This document shows, piece by piece, positions 6,443 through 14,240 of a DNA stretch of 17,388 bases (position 1 is its first letter; each line of letters opens with the position of its first letter). The position numbers and the translations under genes were made by a program. This stretch comes from a bacterium (lineage in GTDB: Bacteria > Babelota > Babeliae > Babelales > Vermiphilaceae): NCBI GenBank assembly GCA_030672115.1, contig DAOVGZ010000012.1, positions 1 to 17,388 of the forward strand, written 5' to 3'. The notes under the pieces were generated by a model. It was not told the DNA's origin, searched no databases, and saw only the letters and a list, made by a program, of their open reading frames with translations.

Positions 6443-6478
6443 CATAAAAAATCAATCTTAAAAAAAACGGACACATAT

Positions 6479-7492
6479 ATGGAAAGTATAGATATTCTGA
6501 CTTTACAAGAAGTACCAGAAGAATTAAAAATGGATTTTTGCCCACAAACGTTTGACGATTATCTTGGACAAAAAGAATTAAAAAATAAATTAGCAATATA
6601 CACACAAGCTGCAAAAATGCGTAACGAACCACTTGATCATCTTCTTTTATTCGGACCTCCAGGCCTGGGCAAAACAACACTTTCACAAATCATGGCACAA
6701 ATCATGAACGTCGGCATAAAAATTTGTAGTGGCCCCATGATGGAACGCACCGGAGATTTGGTTGCCATCCTTTCTGGCCTTGAACCTCGTGATATTTTAT
6801 TTATTGATGAAATTCATCGCATGCCAACAGCTGTTGAAGAAATTTTATATAGCGCAATGGAACATTTCCGCGTTGATGTTATCATCGGTCAAGGTGCTGG
6901 TGCACAGTCAGTTAATCTTCCACTCAATCCATTTACTCTCATTGGAGCAACAACAAAGTCTGGCATGATTTCTGCGCCACTAAGAAGTCGTTTTGGGATT
7001 ACAGAACGAATTGATTTTTACAAAGAAGAAGATTTACAAAAAATAATTTTACAAAGCGCACAGTTTTTAAAAATAACTATTTCTGACTCATCAGCATTAA
7101 TAATTGCAAAATGTTCACGAGGAACACCGCGTATCGCCAAAAAAATTCTACGCCGAATCAGAGATTTTGCTCAAGTGAACAATAATAATATTGCGGATGA
7201 ACAACTCGTACAAGATGGATTGCAATTTTTAGGCTTAGACAATGACGGTTTAAGCAAAACAGATAACGCGCTCCTTAAAAAAATTATTATTAATTTTAAC
7301 GGCGGACCAGTTGGCCTCGAAACACTTTCTTCTCTTATTGGAGAAGATAAAGACACGATAGAAGCCGTCTATGAACCTTTTTTGCTTAGAAAAGGATTCT
7401 TAGAAAAAACAGCAAGAGGCCGTCAAATTCCGCATAAAAAACTTCCCTATCTAAAAAGAAAATTTTTAGGCCAAAACTCACTTCTTACATAG
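6479..7492 (+). CDS. ruvB: Holliday junction branch migration ATPase RuvB
   Basis: RuvB is the hexameric AAA+ motor that, with RuvA, drives branch migration of Holliday junctions before RuvC cleavage. At 337 residues it has the normal length. Visible are the RuvB opening (FCPQTFDDYLGQ, 20-31), Walker A GPPGLGKTT (59-67), Walker B LFIDEIHR (107-114), sensor 1 GATT (156-159), the PLRSRFG arginine-finger region (167-173) and the C-terminal winged-helix domain (about 255-337, including GRQIPHKK). The ATG at 6479 has only a weak GGA upstream, but alignment to the family start supports it. ruvA and ruvC are not in this window; yebC, which neighbours ruvC in many bacteria, lies next downstream. The stop codon sits inside a terminator stem. 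Confidence 0.96.
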   Translation: MESIDILTLQEVPEELKMDFCPQTFDDYLGQKELKNKLAIYTQAAKMRNEPLDHLLLFGPPGLGKTTLSQIMAQIMNVGIKICSGPMMERTGDLVAILSGLEPRDILFIDEIHRMPTAVEEILYSAMEHFRVDVIIGQGAGAQSVNLPLNPFTLIGATTKSGMISAPLRSRFGITERIDFYKEEDLQKIILQSAQFLKITISDSSALIIAKCSRGTPRIAKKILRRIRDFAQVNNNNIADEQLVQDGLQFLGLDNDGLSKTDNALLKKIIINFNGGPVGLETLSSLIGEDKDTIEAVYEPFLLRKGFLEKTARGRQIPHKKLPYLKRKFLGQNSLLT

Positions 7493-7530
7493 AACTTTTA
7501 CTTGTTACGTTACTATGTAATTTTTATTTT
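7485..7530 (+). terminator. Intrinsic terminator containing the ruvB stop codon
   Basis: TTACATAG (7485-7492) pairs perfectly with CTATGTAA (7513-7520). An extra AAC/GTT pairing (7493-7495 with 7509-7511) skips one bulged A. TTTTTATTTTTATT follows directly. The stop TAG of ruvB is the end of the left arm. Confidence 0.65.
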
Positions 7531-7553
7531 TATTATCTCGATACTCTTCGAGC

Positions 7554-7583
7554 TCGACAGAATAAGTACCCACATGCTACAAT
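7554..7583 (+). promoter_or_regulatory. Probable promoter of the yebC-yicC-dnaE unit
   Basis: TCGACA (7554-7559) and TACAAT (7578-7583) are 18 bases apart, and TG precedes the -10 by one base (TGCTACAAT), giving an extended -10. Transcription would start near 7590 and produce a leader of about 60 bases ahead of yebC. It lies just after the ruvB terminator, as expected for a new transcription unit. Confidence 0.55.
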
Positions 7584-7590
7584 AATCTTC

Positions 7591-7615
7591 ATGGCTGTCG
7601 ATGTCTGTCAGCCAT
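7591..7615 (+). other. Stem-loop in the yebC 5' leader
   Basis: ATGGCTG (7591-7597) pairs with CAGCCAT (7609-7615) around an 11-base loop, right at the predicted 5' end of the transcript. No T-run follows, so it is not a terminator. It may stabilise the mRNA 5' end. I recognise no known riboswitch class. Confidence 0.5.
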
Positions 7616-7651
7616 ACAAAAAAATATGGTACAAAAAACTTAGGAGTAACA

Positions 7652-8368
7652 ATGGCCGGTCATTCCAAATGGGCAAATATTCGCCACAAAAAAGGGCGTG
7701 AAGATTCAAAACGTGGAAAAGCTTTTACAAAATTAATTAAGGAAATTACCGTAGTCGCTCGTCTTGGCGGTGGTGATCCTGATAGTAATCCACATCTTAG
7801 GCAATTAGTTGATAAAGCAAAAGAAATCAACATGCCAAAAGAAAATATTGAACGTGCAATCAAAAAAGGAACCGGCGAACTTCCTGGCGTTAATTATGAA
7901 TCAATAAGCTACGAAGGTTATGGACCTAATGGCATTGCAATTTTAGTAGAAACTTTAACCGATAATAAAAACAGAACAGTTGCATCATTACGACATCTTT
8001 TTTCTGCCAAAGGTGGAAACTTAGGTGAGTCTGGTTCGGTCAGCTGGATGTTTGAACATCGAGGCGTCATACGAGCAACTGATACATCTCATTCTGAAGA
8101 TGACCTTCTTGAAAAATTGATTGATTTTGACATCATTGATATTTGCAAAGAAGAAAATCTTCTTACCATTGAGTGCACTATCAAATCTCTTGATGCAGTA
8201 AAAAAAGCACTCGAATCTTTTGGTATCAAAGTTGAATCTGCAAATCTTGAATGGGTACCAAAAAACAACACAACTCTGCCAGAAAATCAAGCGCAAAAAG
8301 CATACGACTTTTTAAGTGAGCTTGATGACCACGAAGATGTTCAAAACGTTTACACAAATTTATCCTAA
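7652..8368 (+). CDS. yebC: YebC/PmpR family protein (TACO1 homologue)
   Basis: This conserved family was long annotated as DNA-binding regulators; some members have since been linked to the ribosome and relief of stalling. The 238-residue protein opens with the invariant MAGHSKWANIRHKKGRED and continues with AFTKLIKEITVVARLGGGDPDSNPHL in the family pattern, then MPKENIERAIKKGTGE and YEGYGPNGIAILVE. The ATG at 7652 is chosen because it gives the conserved N-terminus and has AGGAG (7642-7646) five bases upstream; an earlier in-frame ATG at 7601 lies inside the leader hairpin region. It is first in a tight series with yicC (11-base gap) and dnaE. DNA-binding and translation roles cannot be told apart from sequence alone. 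Confidence 0.95.
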   Translation: MAGHSKWANIRHKKGREDSKRGKAFTKLIKEITVVARLGGGDPDSNPHLRQLVDKAKEINMPKENIERAIKKGTGELPGVNYESISYEGYGPNGIAILVETLTDNKNRTVASLRHLFSAKGGNLGESGSVSWMFEHRGVIRATDTSHSEDDLLEKLIDFDIIDICKEENLLTIECTIKSLDAVKKALESFGIKVESANLEWVPKNNTTLPENQAQKAYDFLSELDDHEDVQNVYTNLS

Positions 8369-8379
8369 ATAGGACCAGT

Positions 8380-9273
8380 ATGGTTTTAAGTATGACCGGC
8401 TTTGCCTCAAAAACAGTTATTTGCAACCTTTTGGACGGCTCCAAAGTCAATGTTCTCATCAATGTAAAAACATTAAATTCCCGTTTTTTTGAAACAACCT
8501 GCAAGCTATCGTATCCAATTAATCATTTAGAAACAAAACTGATAAGTCTTTTAAAAGCAAAACTTCTTCGCGGCCACACATATATAACTATGCATATTGT
8601 AAATCCTGAAATATTACATGGAAATATTACTCCCTCTGTTTCAACCATTCAAGGATACATGAACGCAATCGATCAAATTAAAAAAACAGTATCTGTTGAG
8701 GGCGCACTATCGGTAAGCGATCTTTTACGTTTACCAAATGTTTTTGAAACAACACAAAAAGAAATTGATAAAAATTTTGAAAAACAACTCATTCAAGAAG
8801 TTGAACAACTTGCAGATAAGGTAGTAAACACAAGAGAGCAAGAAGGCTCTACACTCAAAAAAGACCTTGAAGAACGTTTTACCCTCATGAAAAAAGAAAT
8901 GACTGCAATAGAAAAATCTTCTAAACAGTTGATGCAAAATAAAAAACAAGAAATTACACAAATGCTACAAGAATTAGAAGCGAATGAAGAAGAAACATTC
9001 GATTCTCGCAAAAATGCTTTGTATATATCTCTTGATAAAATGGATATTCACGAAGAAATTGTCAGGTTCAAAAGTCATCTTGAAAACATTACCAATCAAA
9101 TTTCTTCTTCTACCAAAGAAAAAGGCAAAAGGCTTGATTTTACTCTCCAAGAACTTGCTCGTGAAATTAATACGCTTTCATCAAGATGTTCCGATGCAGG
9201 CATAACATCACAAGCAATTAATATTAAAGTAGAGCTCGAAAAAGCACGCGAACAAACACAAAACATTGTTTAA
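8380..9273 (+). CDS. yicC: YicC/YloC family endoribonuclease
   Basis: The family is a conserved stress-associated endoribonuclease in E. coli and Bacillus. The 297-residue product starts with the family hallmark SMTGFAS (residues 4-10) and has the N-terminal NVKTLNSRFFE-type motif (28-38). The C-terminal DUF1732 region carries IHEEIVRFKSHLENI, KGKRLDFTLQELAREINTLSSR and KVELEKAREQTQNIV, all strongly typical. A long charged helical stretch (about 125-215) probably forms the coiled-coil arms of the hexamer. It begins 11 bases after yebC with AGGA upstream, and dnaE follows after 35 bases, so co-transcription is likely. In many bacteria yicC neighbours gmk and rpoZ; those are absent here. Confidence 0.93.
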   Translation: MVLSMTGFASKTVICNLLDGSKVNVLINVKTLNSRFFETTCKLSYPINHLETKLISLLKAKLLRGHTYITMHIVNPEILHGNITPSVSTIQGYMNAIDQIKKTVSVEGALSVSDLLRLPNVFETTQKEIDKNFEKQLIQEVEQLADKVVNTREQEGSTLKKDLEERFTLMKKEMTAIEKSSKQLMQNKKQEITQMLQELEANEEETFDSRKNALYISLDKMDIHEEIVRFKSHLENITNQISSSTKEKGKRLDFTLQELAREINTLSSRCSDAGITSQAINIKVELEKAREQTQNIV

Positions 9274-9308
9274 TCCGATTTAAAAAACTAAAAAGCTTCG
9301 AATAACAT

Positions 9309-12300
9309 ATGTCAAAACATTTTACGCACCTGCATCTTCATACCGATTTTTCTTTGCTCGATGGAGCAATAAAACTTGATAAATTAATAGACTTTGGAAA
9401 AGAAAACAATTTCAAATCACTTGGTATTTCTGACCATGGAAATATTTTTGGTGCAGTAAAATTTTTTAAAAAATGTAAAAAAGCTGGAATCAAACCTGTT
9501 TTAGGAATGGAAGCTTATTGCATAGATGACGCAACCGTTAAATCAAAAGGAAAAAGATATTATCACTTGCTTTTGATTGTACAAAATGAAATCGGTTACA
9601 AAAATTTATGCAAATTAATTTCTTATTCATTTAAAAAAGGTTTTTATTTTAAACCGCGTATAGATTACAATATTTTAGAAAAACATTGCGAAGGCTTAAT
9701 TGCAAGCAGTGCTTGTATTGGTGGACACATCCCTCAACTTCTTTTGCATGACAAAATAGAAGAAGCTGAACAACTAACTGATCGCCTTGCATCTTTATTC
9801 CCTGGTCGTTTTTATCTAGAAGTTCAGCCAGAAGATCAAAAAGAACAGATCATTGTCAATAAGCGCTTGTATGAACTGAGCGTGAAAAAAAATCTTCCCT
9901 TACTTGCAACATGTGATAGCCACTATGTTTCTAAGGAAGATCATGCCGCGCACGAACTTCTTTTGGCCATTCAAACACACGATAAAATAGATAATCCAAA
10001 TCGTTACACTTTCGGTGATTGTCGCGTTCATTTACGAACAGAACAAGAAATGTTGGAAATCTTTAAAGATCATCCACAGGCTGTATGGAATAACGGAGTT
10101 ATTGCTGATCAATGTGATTTTGATTTCCAGACTGACAAACTTTTTTTCCCGAAATTTGATATTCCAAAAGAACATACGCCAGAAACATTTTTTCAAAAAA
10201 TGTGCACCGATGGACTTGAAAAATTAAAACAAGAAAAACGATTTCCAGAAGAAAGACTTACTGATTATCAAGCGCGCTTAAAAACTGAAATGGATCTCAT
10301 TATCAACATGGGATTTGTTGGCTACTTTTTAATTGTTGGTGATTTTATTCAATGGGCACGAGCAAACAATATTCCAGTTGGTCCCGGCCGAGGATCGGCA
10401 GCAGGATCACTTGTTGCATGGGCCTTAGAAATAACGAACATTGACCCACTAAAGTATAATTTACTTTTCGAGCGCTTTTTAAATCCTGAACGAGTTTCTA
10501 TGCCTGATATCGATATCGATTTTTGTATCGAAGGACGAGAAACCGTTATAAATTATGTTAAAGATAAATATGGTCATGAAAAAGTTTGCCAAATAATAAC
10601 ATTTGGAACCATGCTTGCAAAAGGTGTTATCAAAGATGCAGCACGCGCTCTTGGTATGCCATTTGAAGATTCAAACATGCTTACAAAACTTATTCCTGAT
10701 CAGTTAAAAATAACCCTTAAAGAAGCAGTTGAACAAGAGCCTCGCCTTAATGATTTAATTGAAGGTAATCCAAAAGTAAAACAGTTGTTTGATATGGCTT
10801 TTCGGCTTGAAGGCTTAACTCGTCACGCATCAAAACATGCAGCCGGGCTTGTAATTTCTCCAGACCCAATAGATGAAGTTCTTCCTCTTTACATTCCTCC
10901 AAAATCTAAAGAACTTGTAACGCAATATGCGATGAGTGAACTAGAGAGTATCGGTTTTTTAAAAATCGATTTTTTGGGGCTAAAAAACCTTACTCTTATT
11001 GACCGAGCAGTCAAACTTATTAAAAAAAATCATGGCGTAAAACTCGATATGGACATGCTCCCCCTTGATGATGCTAAAGCATTTGAACTTATTTGCGAAG
11101 GAAAAACATCAGGAGTTTTCCAGCTAGAATCTGATGGACTAAAAGAAGTATTACGAAAACTTCAACCAACTAAATTTGAAGATATTATTGCGGTAAACGC
11201 ACTGTATCGCCCCGGGCCACTTGGTTCTGGCATGGTTGATGATTTTATTGAACGAAGACATGGTCGCCAAAAAATAACCTATCTTTTTGATGAACTCAAG
11301 GATGTTTTAGAAGAAACATACGGCGTTATTGTTTATCAAGAACAAGTTATGAAAACCGCATCTACCATTGCAGGATTTACACTTGGACAATCGGATATTT
11401 TACGTCGAGCTATGGGTAAGAAAAAAGTTGATGTTATGGCAGAACAAAAAATATTGTTCTTAGAAGGCGCAAAAGATCGTGGATTTGATAAAAAAAAATC
11501 AGGCGAACTTTTTGACCTTATGGCTTATTTTGCTGGTTATGGTTTTAACAAATCTCACTCTGCCGCTTATGCACTCATCGCGTATCAAACAGCCTATTTA
11601 AAAGCAAACTTTCCTGCTGAATTTATGGCTTGCCTTATATCACTTGAATCAACTAACGCAGAAAAAATGTCGTTTTATTTGCAAGAAGCAAAAGATATGG
11701 GACTCGAAATTTTACCTCCAAATATTAACAACTCAGAAATTGAATTTGCCGTTGTTAATGGCAATATTCTTTTTGGACTTAAAGGTATTAAAAGCGTTGG
11801 CCTTGCCTCGTTAGAAGATATAACAAAAGAGCGAAACAAAAAACCATTTGCAGACCTACTCGATTTTTGTAAAAGAATTGATTTGCGCAAATCAAATAAA
11901 CGAGTTCTTGAACATCTTATTTATGCCGGAGCATTTGATAAAATGCCAGGTAGTAGAGCACAGCAAGCAGATGAACTCCAAACTGTAATGGACGTTGCGG
12001 TACAAAGAAAAATAGCTGAAGAAACTGGACAAATGGATTTATTTTCAGGGCGCAGAAAAAAAACTGACGCTCCAGAACTTTATTCATATCAATCGACAGC
12101 ATCATGGGATGAAAAAGAAAAATTAGAAAAAGAAAAATTAGTTATTGGGTTTTATTTAAGTGCGCATCCACTCGATACCTACAAAAAACAACTTAAACGA
12201 CTTACTCTTTCAACATTTGCAGATGCTCTTGAAAAATCATTGAATAATAATTCAATGCAAGAGATTGTAACCGTTGGTTGCGGACTTTTAAAAAGTCGTC

Positions 12301-12749
12301 GTGATATTTTCACAAAAAAAGGGGATCGAATGTCGTTTGTGCAACTAGAAGATAGTAGTGGAACATCAGAAATTATTTTATTCCCTCGTACCTTCAAAAA
12401 AGTTGAACACTGGCTTGATGACCATAATGTATTTATCGTAAAAGGTGCTGTTGATAATGCCTCTGAACGAAAATGTAAAATTAAAGCAAACGAACTTATT
12501 CCAATTGATCTTTTCTTGAAAGAGTGGCCAGTTATTCATAACGTTTTATTAACATTACCAAACAATACAGAAGAACCAACAATTCAAAATTTGCGAGAAA
12601 AATTAGTAAAAGGAAAAATTCCACTTTCATTTATTTTTCATGAAAATGGAAAAAAATTGCAACTGCGAACACGAGAAAAAATCGCAATTGATATTGAAAC
12701 GGTTCATTCTGTTGAAGAGTCTGGCATTGAAGTTAAATTTTTACTGTAA
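9309..12749 (+). CDS. dnaE: DNA polymerase III alpha subunit (DnaE)
   Basis: This is the replicative polymerase catalytic subunit, 1146 residues, close to the usual ~1160. Domains in order are the PHP domain (1-270), palm/thumb/fingers (about 290-850) with VGPGRGSAAGSLVAWAL (357-373) and PDIDIDF (399-405, catalytic D402 and D404), the third catalytic Asp554 in KIDFLGLK, a tandem helix-hairpin-helix region, an internal clamp-binding motif GQMDLF (about 907-912) and an OB fold (VTVGCGLLKSRRD and following). The PHP metal ligands seem complete: H9, H11, D18, H43, E68, H86, C136, D203 and H205. In E. coli the position of H43 is Phe. This suggests a metal-binding, possibly proofreading PHP domain, as in Thermus and Mycobacterium DnaE. 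No SD is evident at 9309, but the start matches the family N-terminus. It converges with the minus-strand gene, with one base between stops. Confidence 0.97.
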   Translation: MSKHFTHLHLHTDFSLLDGAIKLDKLIDFGKENNFKSLGISDHGNIFGAVKFFKKCKKAGIKPVLGMEAYCIDDATVKSKGKRYYHLLLIVQNEIGYKNLCKLISYSFKKGFYFKPRIDYNILEKHCEGLIASSACIGGHIPQLLLHDKIEEAEQLTDRLASLFPGRFYLEVQPEDQKEQIIVNKRLYELSVKKNLPLLATCDSHYVSKEDHAAHELLLAIQTHDKIDNPNRYTFGDCRVHLRTEQEMLEIFKDHPQAVWNNGVIADQCDFDFQTDKLFFPKFDIPKEHTPETFFQKMCTDGLEKLKQEKRFPEERLTDYQARLKTEMDLIINMGFVGYFLIVGDFIQWARANNIPVGPGRGSAAGSLVAWALEITNIDPLKYNLLFERFLNPERVSMPDIDIDFCIEGRETVINYVKDKYGHEKVCQIITFGTMLAKGVIKDAARALGMPFEDSNMLTKLIPDQLKITLKEAVEQEPRLNDLIEGNPKVKQLFDMAFRLEGLTRHASKHAAGLVISPDPIDEVLPLYIPPKSKELVTQYAMSELESIGFLKIDFLGLKNLTLIDRAVKLIKKNHGVKLDMDMLPLDDAKAFELICEGKTSGVFQLESDGLKEVLRKLQPTKFEDIIAVNALYRPGPLGSGMVDDFIERRHGRQKITYLFDELKDVLEETYGVIVYQEQVMKTASTIAGFTLGQSDILRRAMGKKKVDVMAEQKILFLEGAKDRGFDKKKSGELFDLMAYFAGYGFNKSHSAAYALIAYQTAYLKANFPAEFMACLISLESTNAEKMSFYLQEAKDMGLEILPPNINNSEIEFAVVNGNILFGLKGIKSVGLASLEDITKERNKKPFADLLDFCKRIDLRKSNKRVLEHLIYAGAFDKMPGSRAQQADELQTVMDVAVQRKIAEETGQMDLFSGRRKKTDAPELYSYQSTASWDEKEKLEKEKLVIGFYLSAHPLDTYKKQLKRLTLSTFADALEKSLNNNSMQEIVTVGCGLLKSRRDIFTKKGDRMSFVQLEDSSGTSEIILFPRTFKKVEHWLDDHNVFIVKGAVDNASERKCKIKANELIPIDLFLKEWPVIHNVLLTLPNNTEEPTIQNLREKLVKGKIPLSFIFHENGKKLQLRTREKIAIDIETVHSVEESGIEVKFLL

Positions 12750-12750
12750 A

Positions 12751-13230
12751 TTATTCTTTTATCAACTGGCAAGCAAGATCATGTAACTGGCTATTTGATT
12801 CTTGCAGTTTTGACAAAAAGCTGTTGAGCTTTTTTTTATCAGAACTACCAGAAAAGCGATTAATTGCTTGCTGCAAATGATAAAATATTTTTTCAGAAAA
12901 ATTTAAAATTTTATATAAAGAAACAATCTGTACAACATAAGATTCAACATCCGGTTGTAAAACAATTAAATGTTCATATATAGCTGCAGATTCAAAAAAT
13001 CGCTGACCATCTTTATACAACTGTGCAGCTTCACGATACTTTTCAATTGCCAGCTTATCTTCAAATGCAGCCAACAAATCACCCTCAAGCTGTAAGGCAA
13101 ATGCTGGATCATCAATTGAATGTGAAAGCAACTTATAAACACCTAATGCTCGTTCCCGTTCTCCACGGATAACACATTCGGACAAATTAAACCATGCAAC
13201 ATTATATTTTTGGGAAGGGACGTGATTCAT
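12751..13230 (-). CDS. TPR-like alpha-helical protein of unknown function
   Basis: This encodes 159 residues, all predicted helical and without signal peptide or membrane segment, so probably cytosolic. Repeated helix pairs with TPR-like spacing of small and aromatic residues appear at about 10-38 (AWFNLSECVIRGERERALGVY), 44-73 (ALQLEGDLLAAFEDKLAIEKYREAAQLY) and 78-110 (FFESAAIYEHLIVLQPDVESY). This suggests a scaffold for protein-protein contacts rather than an enzyme. The ATG at 13230 has a GGGTG about nine bases upstream and a plausible promoter at 13275-13303. It is convergent with dnaE with a single base between the two stop codons and no terminator between them, so the two transcripts must overlap. 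No precise family is recognised. Confidence 0.72.
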   Translation of the reverse strand: MNHVPSQKYNVAWFNLSECVIRGERERALGVYKLLSHSIDDPAFALQLEGDLLAAFEDKLAIEKYREAAQLYKDGQRFFESAAIYEHLIVLQPDVESYVVQIVSLYKILNFSEKIFYHLQQAINRFSGSSDKKKLNSFLSKLQESNSQLHDLACQLIKE

Positions 13231-13274
13231 TTTTATAACACCCTTTTATCACAACTACTTTTACACTCAAAGGC

Positions 13275-13303
13275 ATCATACAATACGCACACCCTCCAAG
13301 CAA
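13275..13303 (-). promoter_or_regulatory. Probable promoter of the TPR-like gene
   Basis: Reading the minus strand, TTGCTT (13303-13298) and TATGAT (13280-13275) are separated by exactly 17 bases. Transcription would start near 13268 and give a leader of about 38 bases before the ATG at 13230. Confidence 0.45.
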
Positions 13304-13321
13304 CCAAAACCACTTTTGTTA

Positions 13322-13360
13322 TACAAAAAAAAAGTAATAGATTCTAACACAAAGACTATT
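13322..13360 (-). terminator. Weak terminator-like hairpin after the lysine-rich exported-protein gene
   Basis: On the minus strand AATAG (13360-13356) pairs with CTATT (13340-13336), with an inner TCT/AGA pairing across a 2-base bulge, and a run of T follows (minus strand 13333-13325). The stem is short and AT-rich, so efficiency is doubtful. The gap 13231-13376 also holds the promoter of the TPR-like gene. Confidence 0.4.
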
Positions 13361-13376
13361 GATCTTTTTTCAAATT

Positions 13377-13835
13377 TTACTTTTTCACGCAAGTAAGATT
13401 CCATCGCGCTTTGCGCGAGGCAGTTTGAATTGCAATAGGAGAATCATTAATAGTATTTTCTATTTTTGTTTTCTGTGTAACATATTCATAAAATTTATTT
13501 TTTTCTTTTTTTTCACTATTTGTTAAGCGAGCAGACAACAAAGCACCATATGTCTCATATGAAGAAAACTTTTTTTTATTTTTATATAGTCCCACTTGTT
13601 CAAAAAATTTTGATTTTTTTTTCTTTTTTTCAATTATTTCTCGTTCTTCACTTTTAAATCTTCGAAGAGAATTATTTTTTCTTTCTTCATTTTTTACAAG
13701 TATCTTTCTTGCAACCAAAACAACCTTTTTTCCTTTAGCACCAAATAAGCCTTGCGATTTCATAGCAGAACTATTTGTACAAATAGATAAAGCAATTATA
13801 AAAAAAATATAATTAACAAAATTTATCATTTTCAT
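13377..13835 (-). CDS. Lysine-rich exported protein of unknown function
   Basis: This encodes 152 residues. Residues 1-24 form a signal peptide (hydrophobic core VNYIFFIIALSIC, ending NSSA with the cleavage site after A24). The mature protein is extremely basic, with an Arg/Lys/Glu-rich middle segment (about 48-77) that includes a KKKKKSK run, then FYEYVTQKT and a Lys-ending C-terminus. It has no recognisable domain and only one cysteine after the signal peptide, near the C-terminus. A strong AGGGGG box lies five bases before the ATG at 13835. It sits between the tRNA-Phe gene and the TPR-like gene, on the same strand as both. A basic, low-complexity secreted protein could bind nucleic acid or anionic polymers, but that is speculation. 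Confidence 0.72.
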   Translation of the reverse strand: MKMINFVNYIFFIIALSICTNSSAMKSQGLFGAKGKKVVLVARKILVKNEERKNNSLRRFKSEEREIIEKKKKKSKFFEQVGLYKNKKKFSSYETYGALLSARLTNSEKKEKNKFYEYVTQKTKIENTINDSPIAIQTASRKARWNLTCVKK

Positions 13836-13972
13836 GACGCCCCCTTAAAAATCTTCAATACTTTTATCATTTAAATAAAAGCACAAAACGAGAGGCAAAA
13901 TCAATGATACAGCTATACTTATCATCACTAATAAAATAAAAATTGATTAAAAAAAAGAAAATTTGATAAGAA

Positions 13973-14047
13973 TGGTGCCGAGGGTCGGAATCGAACCAAC
14001 GACGCTGAGCTCTTCAAGCTCACGCTCTACCACTGAGCTACCCCGGC
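13973..14047 (-). tRNA. tRNA-Phe (anticodon GAA), CCA encoded
   Basis: Read on the minus strand, the 75-nt gene folds fully: acceptor GCCGGGG/CCTCGGC (one G-U pair), D arm GCTC/GAGC with a 7-nt loop AGTGGTA, anticodon arm TGAGC-TTGAAGA-GCTCA with anticodon GAA, a 5-nt variable loop, T arm GTTGG-TTCGATT-CCGAC, discriminator A73 and a genomic CCA. Position 37 after the anticodon is G; most bacterial tRNA-Phe have A there. The gene is transcribed away from pheS, whose start lies 194 bases away on the other strand. A promoter with TTGACA stands in front of it. Confidence 0.96.
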
Positions 14048-14092
14048 AATTACTAAAAAAATTCAAATTAAGAAATATTAAAGACTCTTTGT

Positions 14093-14120
14093 ATAGTACC
14101 GTCTAGACATTTTTTGTCAA
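14093..14120 (-). promoter_or_regulatory. Promoter of tRNA-Phe
   Basis: On the minus strand a perfect TTGACA (14120-14115) is followed after 16 bases by TACTAT (14098-14093). The spacer contains the 8-bp palindrome GTCTAGAC (14101-14108). Transcription would start near 14086, about 40 bases upstream of the mature tRNA 5' end, so a 5' leader is presumably removed by RNase P. Confidence 0.55.
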
Positions 14121-14142
14121 TGAAATTTTTATAATTACTGCA

Positions 14143-14205
14143 ATGATAGCTCAAAAGAAATTGCCAAGCTGCCTGCCCTTTGTTACGCTGATCTTCGATA
14201 TATAG
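14143..14205 (+). other. 20-codon ORF in the pheS leader, uncertain
   Basis: ATG at 14143 opens a short frame ending TAG at 14203-14205, encoding MIAQKKLPSCLPFVTLIFDI. It has no SD and only two Phe codons. Bases 14160-14195 are noticeably richer in G+C than the surrounding intergenic DNA. A leader peptide for attenuation, as in the E. coli pheM-pheST system, would be expected to be more Phe-rich and followed by a terminator, which I do not see. No T-box motif is visible. Confidence 0.2.
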
Positions 14206-14240
14206 TTAAAATAAAGCAGAAATTGCGATCTGGACGAAAT

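Noticed and set aside
6303..6686. 127-codon minus-strand frame across the rodA-ruvB gap
   Set aside because: It is antisense to two well-supported genes, shows no family motif and has no ribosome binding site.
7601..7651. Earlier in-frame ATG for yebC
   Set aside because: It lies within the leader stem-loop, lacks an SD, and adds 17 residues before the invariant MAGHSKW start.
8226..8504. 92-codon minus-strand frame over yebC-yicC
   Set aside because: It lies antisense to two conserved genes and has no recognisable sequence character.
14223..14240. TTG start for pheS
   Set aside because: The ATG at 14241 has a GGA box and gives the usual family N-terminus.
14121..14240. T-box or phe attenuator before pheS
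   Set aside because: There is no T-box sequence, no Phe-rich leader peptide and no terminator hairpin.
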